DNA from: Cricetomys ansorgei
Lineage: Eukaryota > Chordata > Mammalia > Rodentia > Nesomyidae
Assembly: GCA_026225945.1 (NCBI GenBank)
Contig: JAMJFZ010001133.1
Location: 372,001 to 436,000, forward strand
DNA length: 64,000 nt
Direction of reading: 5' to 3'
Position 1 is the stretch's first letter. Every line of letters starts with the position of its first letter. Under the pieces are notes generated by a model. It did not search any database and was not told the DNA's origin. It worked only from the letters and a program-made list of their open reading frames with translations. The position numbers and the translations under genes are program-made. Of the stretch, positions 11,819 to 24,388 are shown piece after piece.

Positions 11819-14800
11819 CTGCAGAAGATGACCAGGTCGAGTGAGTACAGAGGTGTGCATGTGTGTGAAGAGAATGAACCAATACAAACAACCTACTCAT
11901 GGGTCAATACTAATATGGGAATCTACCAATACTTGCTAGTATGCAAAGCAGTTTTTGTCATGTAGAAACATATAAACGGCAGAGTAAACTAGCCACACAA
12001 ACATGACTAGCACCTGCTCTTGCAGCTCGGTGTGTGTTTCAGCTCTTCGTAAGAAGCACTAGGTGGGAATAGACCGATATGCACAGCTATAGAAGTACTC
12101 TGTGAATATATTCTGAATATCAGAGCTATGAGGGACAGATGGGTCTATTTTTACAGGATGATCTTGTTCATACAAATAATAGCTATTTCTACCCATCCAT
12201 TTGAGTGTGTATCAGCCTTAATGTGAATGGGTTATATTCAAACAGAATATCATCAGTCACTCTTTTTATCCTACATTGCTTCATGATATCAAATTAAAAT
12301 AATTAAATCTCAGACTGTCAAGAAATAGCTGGAACCAATTAAGATGCAAATTGGCAAATTATGTTTGTAAAACTCTAGCACCGTAAAAATAAAGCCATTT
12401 AGTGAAAGTCAACCAGAGCTAAAAACACCCCAGTGGTGGCTCCTCTAAGTTCTCCTAAGTGGACGACAGCAGCACCTTCGAAGGGGACGTCAGTGAGCAG
12501 ACCTGGATTTGTTAGAGAACTGTCTACTTGCCTCATGGAAGAAAAAGCTACAGATAAACTCATCAAGGCTGGTGTGCATTAGGAATGGCCATTCCCAATC
12601 GGTCAAGAGCAGAGTGAGGCAAGACTGCAGGCAGAAGACATTCCAGAAGGGACCATGGAGGGTTAGACAACAGCAGCAGGTACAAAGATCCAGGCTGTGC
12701 TGGGGATTATGAGCAAAAGGTGGGTCACACAGGGCTTGGTGTGGAGACGTCATAGGTGACCCCAACATGTGCACTGACCAACAGGACTAAAAAGGTGTCA
12801 CTGGAAAACAATCTGTTTGGGGAGAAAACTAATCACTTCAACTATCTGAACCCACGCCTGAAATAGCTGAAGGAAATATTTTGAAAAGCATAGTCTGCCA
12901 ACAACCAACAAGACAGAACAATACATGTCCAAAGCCCCATATTTATAGAGTGGGATCTATAAACATGTACCACACACACAGACACACACAACCTCCACAT
13001 CGAAAGATAAACTTCGAAAGAGGCTCTGACCTACAAGATTTAGAATTGAGTTTGGCTGGTGACCGGCCTCTCCCCTGTTCTTGGAATAAGAATGTGCTTC
13101 ACAGCATGGCCCTAGCTGCCTTGTGTGCATTCACTCAGTGGGGCTTTTCTTCCATAAGGTGAATACCCAGCTGCCTAATAAACACATGCATGTCTCATGC
13201 TGCGACCCTTTAGAAAACACACTTCACTTTGCTTTCATTTGGTGGCTGTATTTTAACACTTTTGCAAGCATAATGTGGGCAGTGGCATCTTCATTGGTTC
13301 AGGCTGTTTACCAATAACTGGAGACTTAATTACTTTAATTTGAAAACATAAAATAAACACTCTCAACCTAACGGGGTTGAGCACATCCCCAGGAATGTCT
13401 GGGACCCCACGTATCCCAGCCATGTAAGGTGAATGGCCTCCAAACCTGGTCCTGTATGCTTACTTCCTTGTTGCTTTACAAAGTCATTGAAACAGCTTAG
13501 GATAAAAAGGAACCCACTTGGCAAAGTGGTGTACGCCTGTGATCCTAGTACTGGAAAACTGAGGCAGAGGATTGGGAGTTAGTGGCCAGTATGGGTTACA
13601 CAGCAAGTTCTAGGCCTGTGGCTAACAAATAAAACATTACTCAAGTGGTACGTAATAGTGTTTTAAAGTTTCCAAAGTGATGTGCACGCAGACTGATTTA
13701 CGTGAAAGATTATACAACCTATTATGCGTAAATATCTATAATTTAAGTTAATTAACTAAGATCATCTGATGAAAACTTACGATAACGAAAACAGAATTGG
13801 GCTAAGCCTCCACAGCACCAGGCCTGATGCCTCCCCAGTGGGTTAAAAAATGTACTGAGTCAGCTCTCTTTGAATGTGCGCAGTACTGGGGACCGAACCT
13901 CCAAATGCTGGGCAAGAGCTCTACCCCTGGCCTACATGCACAGCGAGTTTTCACACACACACCTTTCACATAGACTGGGAGGGAAGTTCCGCATTTTAAG
14001 TGAGTCAAGTTCAAGCACAGAGAGGCTGCCTGAGTCACCCACCATAACCGGTGACTAACGGAGTCAGAGCCAGGCAGAGGTGGGAGGAGGAAGAAGTCCA
14101 AGGACATGGACCTGGTGCTATGCAGATGGATGTGAAATACTTACAACTTGAAACACAAATCTCTCCCGAATCTAAAGATATGGATTTAATAAGAATTTGT
14201 CTTTACCACTGTAACAGGTATATGTTCAGTAAGACAGAATTAATGTAGGGGTGTACAATGTGTGCCAACAATCCTAGCACTAGGGAGGCAGAGGGAGGAA
14301 GATTCTTACAGCCTCAAGGTCCACATAGTGAGGCCCATTCCAGCCAGGGCAAGGCTTAGTGGCAAAAATAAAACAGAAACAAGAGCAGAAGGTTTAGTTT
14401 AGCTCAGTAGTGCAAACTGGGCCAGCTGCAGCACCTATGGAAGAAAGTGAACTAACACACAGAACTGAGACTATCCACTGAGCAACAGCGTAAACAGCTT
14501 GAGCATCAGAATGGCCCTATTTATTTATTGGGGTCCTGGGGATAGAACTTAGCACCAAACTCATGCTAGGGAAACAGGAGTCATATGCCTTCTGAGTTGG
14601 GGTCTCTCACTGGCCTAGAACTCACCACATAGGCTGGGCTGCTTCACCAGTGAGCCCCAGAAGTTTATTTACCTCTGCCTCCTAGGTAGAGAAGCTATCA
14701 CACCCAACTTTTTTACGTGTGTTCTGGAGCAGGTGCTTGAAAAATGAACCATTTCCCCAGGCCCCACTAAACCACTTTTCTATCTCTGGTAAAATATTTC

Positions 14801-17800
14801 AGTGGGTATGACATTCCTTGTTGCTGGCTAAACAAATGGGTTTGAGTCTCTGCATACAAATGGGTGCAAACACAGTCAGTACCCTGACAGGGGCTTGAGC
14901 CTACGTTTACAAACAGGTGCTCACCGAATCAGAATCCTTATGGGACCCAAGTCTGTGCTCACACGGTCACTACCCTGTTCTCATGGAGACCACGTCCTAG
15001 ATGAGGGGATGGTTAGTAAACACACAGATGAAATCCAGACAGATTTTCAATGGTATCAGATCCGTGAAGAAAACATAACCAGACAGAGTGAGTGTGTGAC
15101 TAGGTAGGTGGGAGTCACAAATAAAAAGAGTGGAGAACACAGTGTGTGTGTGACTGTCTTAACTGAGCGGTGACCTGAGTGGGAAGATGGCAAGCTCACA
15201 GGATGAAGAACATTATGTGCAAGCCCATAAAGCAGATGAGGCACCCTGACTTTGCAAACTCTGGCTGAAGAGAATGGAGAGGGAGTGAGTCCTCATGCTG
15301 AGGCAGGTGTGGAAATCACTGAATGCACGAAAAGACTGTAATACCCAGGTCCATGATGGACACACTCCCTAACACAGCAAGTCCAAGAAGAGTAGAGGAT
15401 AAAGGGCTGTTGGCTGTGCAGTTCTGGCTGCTGAGGGTGAGCATCTCATCCAAAATGCCCGGGAAGAGGAGTGGTTTGGATTTTTTCAGATTTTGGAATA
15501 TCTGTATATACAAAAGGAGAACAGAAGCCACCACCAGCACAAGACCCATCTGTCTCATATGCTCAATATCCACACAGCCTGAGAGCTCGGGTGATATTTT
15601 AAATAATGCACTAAACAAAATCTTGCCTGGGATTCTCCTTGGATATACTCAAACAGCTTTTGGATTTTGGAGCATCTGAGACTTTAGGTCTCAGATTAAA
15701 GATGGTCATCCTGCAGTGAAAACACACTGACAATCTGGATGCCAAGGAATGAGGAAAGCAAGGATGGAGACAAGGCTTGTCATCATACTTTGGATTTCTA
15801 CTGATGTGCTGAAATACCATGACCAAGCAACTTGGGAAGGAAAGGGCTTATCTTACAGCTTGTACTCCATTATCCAAGGAACTCAGGGCAGAAACCTGAA
15901 GGCAGGAGCTAACTCAAGAGACCATGGAGCAACACTTGTTCCCCTTGGTTTGCTCAGCCTGCTTTCTGACCAGGACCCAAGACTACCTGCTCAGGGGCAG
16001 CACTGCCCATAGTGGGCTGGACCCTCCAACATCAATCATTAATCAAGAAAATGCACCACAGGCTTGCCCACAGGCCAATCTTGTTCTGAACTAAGATGCC
16101 ATCTTCCTGAATGCCTCTAGCCAGCACATTTATTCACAAGAAAGAACACCTGACAGAGTAAGCCAAAGACCCAGATTTATAAGCAGGAAGAGTTCAGGTT
16201 AAGACTGGTTTTTATTAACAAATGAGAAAGAGAGGACTAGAATAAGAGCAATGTGTATAATCCTCCTCACGCCTCAGACACATCTAGACTTACAGGACCC
16301 ACTTTACAGACAGGAAACAGGAGGTTAGGCAAGCTGCCCGAGGTCACACAGACAGTGGTAAGCATTAACGTGGCACACACTGTTGTGATTCATTTGCTTA
16401 AACTGAAGACATAGCTTGGGGCTGGAGAGACCTCAGGGGTTAGAGCACGCGCTGCTTTTGCAGGCGACCAAGTTCGGTTCCTAGCATCTCCACCAGGCCA
16501 CTCACAGCTGGATGTGGAACTCAAGTGCACACGCCCAAACACACGCACATATTTAACCGGGTGACTTAGACAAGGAGAGAACAGACCACAGGACTTTGAC
16601 CTCACCCATGCATAGGAGCTGCCCACAGCACTGGTACCATCATGCCCACCCAAAGCGTCACCCCTAATACTGCTGTGGCTGCCCTTATAGGAAGCACTCT
16701 ACTTAGTCCTGCCACGATGAAAGAACACGTGAGAACCTCTCTCAGGACTTCGGGAGCCACTGGAGAGATACCGACTTAATGACTAATGGGCTGTAAAGTG
16801 CATAGGACTGATGAAAAACGGCCCAGCTAATTAATCACTGACTGAGTCAGGTCTTACTACGGGAAGTAAGGAAAGACTGTTTTTTTATGTGTACAAGTTC
16901 ATGTGTGTGTACACGCATGTGGACGCCAAGGAACATCCTTAGGTGTCACTCTTCCTCAGAGTCACCCACCATATTTTTGAGACTATGTCTCTCACTGGGA
17001 CCAGAAGCTGGCCAGTGAAGAGAGTCTGGTGGGACAGCGAGCCCTAGGGGTCTAATTGTCTGTCTCTCTAGCACTTAAAAGCTTGTATCGTCACACCTGG
17101 CTGATTTTTGTTGTTGTCTGTGTTTTGCATTCTCTTATTTGCATGGCAAGCACTTTACTCTTTACTCTCTGAATTATAACCTCAGCCCAGGGAAAGAATT
17201 TTGAGAAAAGCAAATGTAAGAGATTTTAAAACACATAGCATGCCTTATTTTCAATATGAGCTTAAGGTATGGTAGCAAGAGGCTGAGAGGGCTTGTGCGG
17301 CGCTCAGGCCTCCACCCCGTACTCTGTTCCCTGGGAGAAACCCCTCCTGGGTTCAGTTCTGGAGTACACAACACGCTGAGTGTCCCACAGTCTTGCTCAC
17401 CAGTGAACATTTTAGTGACAGCTCTGCTCTGTTTCCGGGCAGAACAGAGAAGCAGCAGCCATGGGGGGAAGAACTCGTGGTGACCAGCCAAGAGCTCTGC
17501 CACAGTCCCGGAGAGGCTGGGCGAGGTCTGCTCCCCTTCCGCCACATTGCAGCCTTCGTCCACGGAGTCAACCAGCAGGTAGAGGCTCTGCGGGGGCGGC
17601 TTCATCCCCAGGAGTGGGAGCAGCACACACCTATAAGACAGCCATACAACAGGTCAATGTCACCACCAGGGCGCTGAAATGCATAGAGCAAATGTTGGCA
17701 TTATTAGCTATAATATAAAAAAAGCAAAGAGATTTCAGATAAAAATTCAACTTCTATGTAAATCATTTCCCAACAACATCACCTTCCACAGAACAGTGTG

Positions 17801-20800
17801 TATGTGTGCACTGAGTATGTGCTGTGACTCAGTATAATTAAAGGTGGCAGGAACTGGATGAAGCTAGATTTCAACATCCTTCCTAGTGTTCTGAGTCAGT
17901 AATAACATGCTTTTACATTGTCCATATGCTGAAAACAGAAAGACAGACAAACTTAAAGGATACCACAGCAGAAAGAAGCCTACTGTCCTGGTTTGGTTTT
18001 TGCTCAACTTGATACAACTAGGGTCTAAGGAACCTCAACTGGGAAAATGACTCCATTAGACTGGCCTGTTAGCAAGTCTCTGCTGCATTTTCTTGATAAG
18101 CCCACTGTGGATGGTGCCACCCTGGGCAGGTGGTCCTGGGAAGTATAGGGAAGTAGGCTGAGAAAGCCACAGTGAGCAAACCAGTAAGCAGTACTCCTCT
18201 GTGGTCTCGGAGTCAGTTCCTGCCTTCAAGTTTCTTGCCTTGAGTTCCATCCCTGGTTTCCCTCAGTGATGCTATCTAGAAGTATAAGATGAAATAAACC
18301 CTTTCCTCTTCAAGTTGCTTTTGGCCATGGTTTTTGTCACAGTTATATAAACCTTACTAGGACAGAAATTGGTACCAGGAGTGGGGTACTGTGATGTTAG
18401 ACATGACCATATTATTTTGAAAGATTGTAGAAGTACTTGGAACTCTGGGCTGGAAAAGCCATTGAGTGCCCAGAGCTTAATGAACTGTTGTGGGAAATTG
18501 GAAGATAATGCTAAAAACAATGCAAACCTTAGAGGCCTGCCTTGTGAAGTTTCAGAGGGAAGCAAAGACTCTACTGGAATACTTGGTGTGATATTTTGTA
18601 TTAAACTTCTGTGATGTTTGGAGACAAATAATCACTCACGATTAACAAGAGACTAGAATTGCTAAAGTGAAACCTTCACTTTGCTGGGTAATCGATACTG
18701 GTCAGTTGAGGCAGAAGACTCATCTGTGATAAAAAAGAAACCAGTATCATTGAGATGAAATCTTCTAGGAAGTATTTCTCAGGACCAGCCTACAGAAGCT
18801 GTGGCCCAAAGAGGGCCAAGTCTGTACCTGGTGCTGGCAGCTTAACTTGGTAACGTATAAGAATTTACTAAGTGGCAGTGGTTTTAAAAGCATAAAAGGG
18901 TCATGGCAAACAGCTGAGGCTTGGCATCTGAGAGGCGAGAAGCCACTAATGAAGGCACAGCCTCAATTGCACCTAAAAAACCCCATGATTAAAGGGTTAT
19001 GCACAGATGAGGCTTGGCACCATATGGGTCAGAGTCCTTGAAAAAAATGCTCAGGAGAGGCTACTGGTAAAGGTGTTACAACAGAGATCTCAGCATTTTC
19101 AAGATACCCGTACACGGGATGACCATCATGGACAGCAGCTGGAAGAAAACAAGCCTGAGTTTATGAGACAAGCTGGAAGTGCTGTGGATGGCCGAGGTGG
19201 AGCTGCCTAGACTCTTTTTGGAGGCCAGAAACTGTGAGTCCCAGATGAACTTTAAGCTATTTTACACTGCTGGAATTTTGGTTTTGCTTTGACTGTGACT
19301 ATCCCTCCCCTAAGTCTTCCCTCTTGGAGTAAGGAAGTATCTAACTTATTTTTGATTTTACAGGTACCCACAGTTAAGAGATTGTCTTAGGGTTACTATT
19401 GCACTGATGAAACATGACCAAAAGCAATTTGAGGAGAAAAGGGTTTTTCACTCATGGTTCCATATAACAATTTACCATCAAAAGGAGCCGGGGCAGGAAC
19501 TCAAGCAGGGCAGAAACCTGGAGGAAGGAGCTGATGCAGAGGTCATGGAGCAGTGCTGCTTACTGGCTTGCACAGCCTGCTTTCTTATAGAACCCAGGCC
19601 TATTAGCCCAGGGCTGGCCTCTCTCACAAAGGGCTGGGCCCTACCACATCAATCACTAATTTAAAAAACGCCCTACAGGCTTGCCTACAGCCCAGTCTTA
19701 CTGAGGCAAGTGCAAGTTCTCAATTGATGCTTCCTCCTTCGCCCTCTCTGATGACTCCAGCTTGTGTCAAGTTGACATTAAACTAGCTATCCCAGAGACT
19801 TTGAATTTTTAAGCTGTCTTGGATATTTTGAAAAGAGACTGAATATACTGACTAGTTTTATGTCAACTTGACACATACTAGAGTTATCTTACAGAAGGGA
19901 ACTTCAATTAAGAAAATACCTCCACAAGATGGACTGTAGGCAAGCCTGTAGGGCATTTTCTTAATTAATGATTGATTTTTGAGGACTTAGTTCATTGTGG
20001 GTGAGGCTACCCTTGGACTGGTGGGTCCTGCGTTCAATAAGAAAGCAGGCTGAGCAAGCGATGAGGAGCAAGCCAGTAAGCAGCACCTCTCTGTGGCCTC
20101 TTCATCAGCTTCTGCCTCCAGGTTCCTGCCCTGTTTCAGTTCTTGTCCTGACTTCCTTCAGTGATGAACAGTGATGTGGAAGTGTAAGAAAAATAAACCC
20201 TTTCCTCTCCAAGTAGAGAGGTCATGGTGTTTCATCAAAGCAGTAGAAACCCTAACTAAGACATTGAACTTTTAAAAGTGTTAGACTTTGGGAAAAAAAA
20301 GGATTTTTTTTTTGGTAGGATTTTTAAAGTTATACTGTTTCATACTACATGATATAACATGGTATCTTGGGGAAAACAGAAATGGAAAGGTAATGGCTTA
20401 ATAGTTCTATGTGTGTGTGTCAAGTTGACAAGGGCTAGTTGTGTCAGTTAGTTTCTTATCAATCTAACACAAGCTCGTCATTTGAGAAGAGGGAACCTCA
20501 ACTGAGAAAATGCCTCTATCGGACTGACTATAGGCAAGTCTGTGGGGGCATTTCCTTGATTTGTGATTGATGTGGACGAGCCTAGACCACTGGGAGAGGT
20601 GTTACCTGGACAGGTAGTCCTGGAGGAAAGCAAACTAAGCAAAAGCCAGTAAGTAGCATTACTCCATGGCTTCTGCTTCAGTTCCTGCCTTGACTTCCCT
20701 TTATGATGGACTACAATTGAAGCTGAAATAAACTCTTTTTTTTTCCCTCAGGTTACCTTTGGTCATGGTGTTTTAGCAAAGCAACAGAAGAGCAGCTGAT

Positions 20801-23800
20801 ACACCTATCATATGCTCTTACAGAATTTAGACGTGATCCATGAACATTTCTCACACGGGACCTGCAGGTGGAGAAGGTCTAAACCATACTCACTTTAAGA
20901 GACTGTGAAGTAATTTTACCACTTTTCTATGCAGCAGCATACACCACAGTGAAGCCATCCGCTTTCCATCTACATTGTAATTATTTAGATCTGCTGAGAT
21001 CACCTGCCAGACGCTGGGGGACATTAAAGAACAAAGTCCTGTTCTTTTGATGCTTAGAGTCCAAAGAGGAAACAAAATAATGACGTTCAACAAGCCATAC
21101 CCACTACTGCACCTTACCTTACCTAGTATGTCGTCTGCCATTAATACAAATGTTGATAAAAACCCAGTCACAGCTGAGTCCAGCAGTTCCCTGAACATTA
21201 CATGGGCCAAGACCCTGTTCTTGGTATCTACCACTCACAGACACACAGGAGTCTGAATGAACTTCAATGCTTCTATACTTTCACCTATAACCCGCCCCAC
21301 ACTAGAGAACACTCAGATGCATGCCCCCTGGAAGATGAACTAACTGCACACATCACACAAGGCCGTGCCACTCCACAGAAAAGGAAACAGAAAACAACAG
21401 GCTCAGAGATTCACACAGTCCCCTTTCCAAGAACATAGACCAAGATCCAAAAGGCTTTGTGTCAGAGTACATCAAAATAGCTTCGTGTAGACATTGATTC
21501 AAGTTTAAAGTAAAAATTCTTTGGCTAATTCAATCCCCAGTCCTAGAGCCCTAGAGCACTTCAGCCTCCATACAGTCTAAACACAATCTTTGAACTGGAA
21601 GGATTCACCCTCCTTACAATCTAGAACATTTAAACATCCAAGACTCACTTCTGACTGAGCCACTACTAGTTCCTTCTGAACTCAGAGCTGTATTGACAAC
21701 ATACTAGCTGTTCTGGCTCAAATTCTTCTCCAAGCTGCTGGTTCAAACTGACCTCCTGAGCTGACTAACTGGTTGTGACCAAACTCTTCTGACTCTGGCA
21801 GACTCTGGCTGACTCCTGCAACTTCTCTGACTGAATTGCTCTGCTTGGCTTCAAACTGACTCATTCTTCCCATCTGATACTGACTTCTGCTGATCTGCCT
21901 CTGTGTCTCTACCTTCTCAGACTCCTCAGACTGTTTCAGTCAGCCTTTCTACTTCTCTGCCTCTTAGTCACTGTTGTCTTATCCTCTGTGCCTGCCTCAT
22001 ACTGCCTGCTTCAGACTGCTCAACTCTCTGAGCTGAGAACCTGCTTTTCTGTTGTGAGAGTTGGGCCTGTCCTCACTCTGACACACTTTGCCAACTCTTC
22101 CTCTGATTCGTCACTTTGCTAGCCCTTCACTCTGACTCATCTTAGACGTCATTTCTTGTCTAACACTGACTACTCCTGCGTTCTGCTTCCTGTGTCTCCC
22201 AAGTGCTGGGATTAAAGTGTACACTTCTGCCTTCTGAATACTAGGATTAAAAGCGTTCACTAACATTCTTTCTACATTTCATTTTGAATACACAGGCCTC
22301 TGTGATCCCTTCATATAGACCCTTGGGTTTGATCCCTTCCTAGCTATCATACAGGCCTTTCAATGTGGTCCTTTCCCAGAGCAGCCATGTTGCTGGATTA
22401 AATAATTAAACATTCCTCTACAGTTTTACAAGAAAGTAAGATTGTAAGAATGTGATCTAGAACCTAGCTGTGGGAAAGTGTACCCAATTAGGAGTGCAGG
22501 GGGGAATTCTGGGAGTGACAAGATCACTCTGTTCTGACTATATTTGTCAAAATCATAGGACTGCACAAGAGAGTCTCTATTACGGCATGTAAAATAAAAT
22601 ATATTAACATGATATATAATAAAATATGCAAAAAATGTGTTCTTGGTGTGGGAGTCTGAATTCTTAGTAGCTGGCTGACTCTGCTCTTTACACATTAATG
22701 CTGAACAAGTCATTAAACAGAAAGCCTTTGTTCATGTGCTGGCCTGGCCAGGGCCTTCAATCCCATCATTACTGCTCAACCTACCAAGGTCCACCCTGCC
22801 CTGGCAGCATGCTGAGTCCAACCACAGGTTTCTGTTTCCAGGCCCTGACCAATAATTGCTACTTACCCATCCCCTCCAACTCTGCAGGCCTGCTTATGGG
22901 CCTTTGAACAGATCCTCTCTCATGCCAGAACCCTCTTTGTATGCCTGCTGTCATGCTTGCTCTTCTCCCCACCACCAGAGCTCAGCTAAAATACACTCAC
23001 AGAAGCCTAGGGATAGCACTGCTCACTCTGCAACCTCAAACAGGAAGGCTGCTGCAAACATATACTGCTCAAAAGTCCTCAACAACTGGGACTAATCAGG
23101 TCACCAAGGAACTGGAAGCGTGGCATCTACCTTCCTGATCTCTAGGGACGAGTAGAGGTAGCCAGGTGAACTCACCTTTACCCTCCCAACAAAGACCCTG
23201 CAAAGAGTTACCTAAAAATGTTTACCTATGAATGAATGGCCTAATAATTTATAAGCATTTATTTATAAAGATTTCTATCCCAAAAATATATAAAAAATTC
23301 ACAACACTCAAGAATAAGATGCCTACAACTCCAGCTTTGACAGAACAGTATTCTTCATTCCCAAATGTGAACATAAATGACTCACTGCTGGCTTCTACTC
23401 TGCTCCTGTGGACTTGTGGTGGTGGGCTTTATGTGCCAACTTGACTGGGCCACAGGATGCCCACATGTGGTCTGTTCTTCTGGACGTTTCTAAGGTTAAG
23501 AATGATTACTCTCATCCAATCAGGCTAACTGCATGACTATCTGAGTTGGGACATCAGTTTATTCCTACCTTCAGATTTAAAAAAACAAAAACAAAAAAAC
23601 AGCTGTTTGGGTGTTGAGAACATTAGCTTTGCACAGAGAACTTGTACCACGTACTGCCCTGATTCAGCTTCCAGCCTGGTAGCTGTACACCTTGGAGCTT
23701 CTCAGCATCCATCACCATGGGAGCAAATTCCTTACAATTAATCCATTTACCACAACTTCTATGGAGCATTCCAACGCAGGGCTTACTCTAAAGCCATCTA

Positions 23801-24345
23801 CATGCTACTTTCTTATGTACTTTGAGAGTTTTTTTTAATGTGGATTCCGCACTGTGGATCTACACATGTTTCTACCAACTGCTCCCCTCTACAGGGTGCG
23901 GTGAGATCACCCCACTCCACAGTACTGGAGAAAGGCTCATTTTGTGACTTTAGATTTAAGTTCTTGGAATAAACAACTGAAAATGTTTCCAGAGAACACA
24001 CTGGACCAAGAAAGATAAGCAGTGTCGTGTACTATAAGAAAGTACCTCAGCTGCAGGGCATCCACAAGTTCAGCAGGGCTGTTAACAGTCCACGCAACAG
24101 TGAGGACTTGGCCTTCATCTCAGACATGAGAAATGTTGGAAAAAATACCTGATGCCAACTCTGAGAGTCCGGTTTCAATAAAGCAGCAGCAGAATGACCT
24201 AATTCCCCCATTTCTGACAAATAGACATTCATGCTCACTGTTAGGACATGACACGGCCGCTGCGGCAAACCCCAGCCCGCACTCCCTTGAACAGTCCTGC
24301 TGCCCCAGTGCTGAGGAGGGAAATGCAAATTCTAAAAGAAAAAAA

Positions 24346-24388
<43 letters not shown>

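Larger units (their letters stand above)
11819..17400 (-). other. Ankrd50 intron 3 (5.6 kb)
   Basis: Bounded by GTGAGC at 17400 and CTGCAG ending at 11819. From 11.9 to 13.5 kb I see no clear repeat or gene. From 13.5 to 17.2 kb it is filled by B1, B2, B4 and ID-like SINEs, a DNA-transposon fossil and an LTR fragment, listed separately. Confidence 0.9.
17984..20803 (+). mobile_element. Compact LTR provirus (ERVL/MaLR-like) with two nested related LTRs
   Basis: 5' LTR 17984-18364 (TGTCCT...AGGACA), primer-binding-like site 18370-18386 starting TGGTACCAGGAGTGGGG, a short internal region without an open reading frame, and 3' LTR 20442-20803. Flanking 5-bp sequences cctac (17979-17983) and cctat (20804-20808) agree at four of five bases, as expected for an old insertion. 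Two further LTRs of the same group sit inside the internal region. The MaLR-like assignment rests on the primer-site word and the absence of coding capacity; I do not know the Repbase name. Confidence 0.8.

Noticed and set aside
11819..11900. N-terminal extension of the large ankyrin frame beyond the splice acceptor
   Set aside because: It lies beyond a CTGCAG acceptor, and the residues FRKISLDD directly follow exon 3's MFTG in phase.
13877..13946. tRNA-like sequences in SINEs as real tRNA genes
   Set aside because: They match ID/B2/B4 heads with degraded boxes and lack a foldable tRNA; the same reasoning applies to the other SINE heads.
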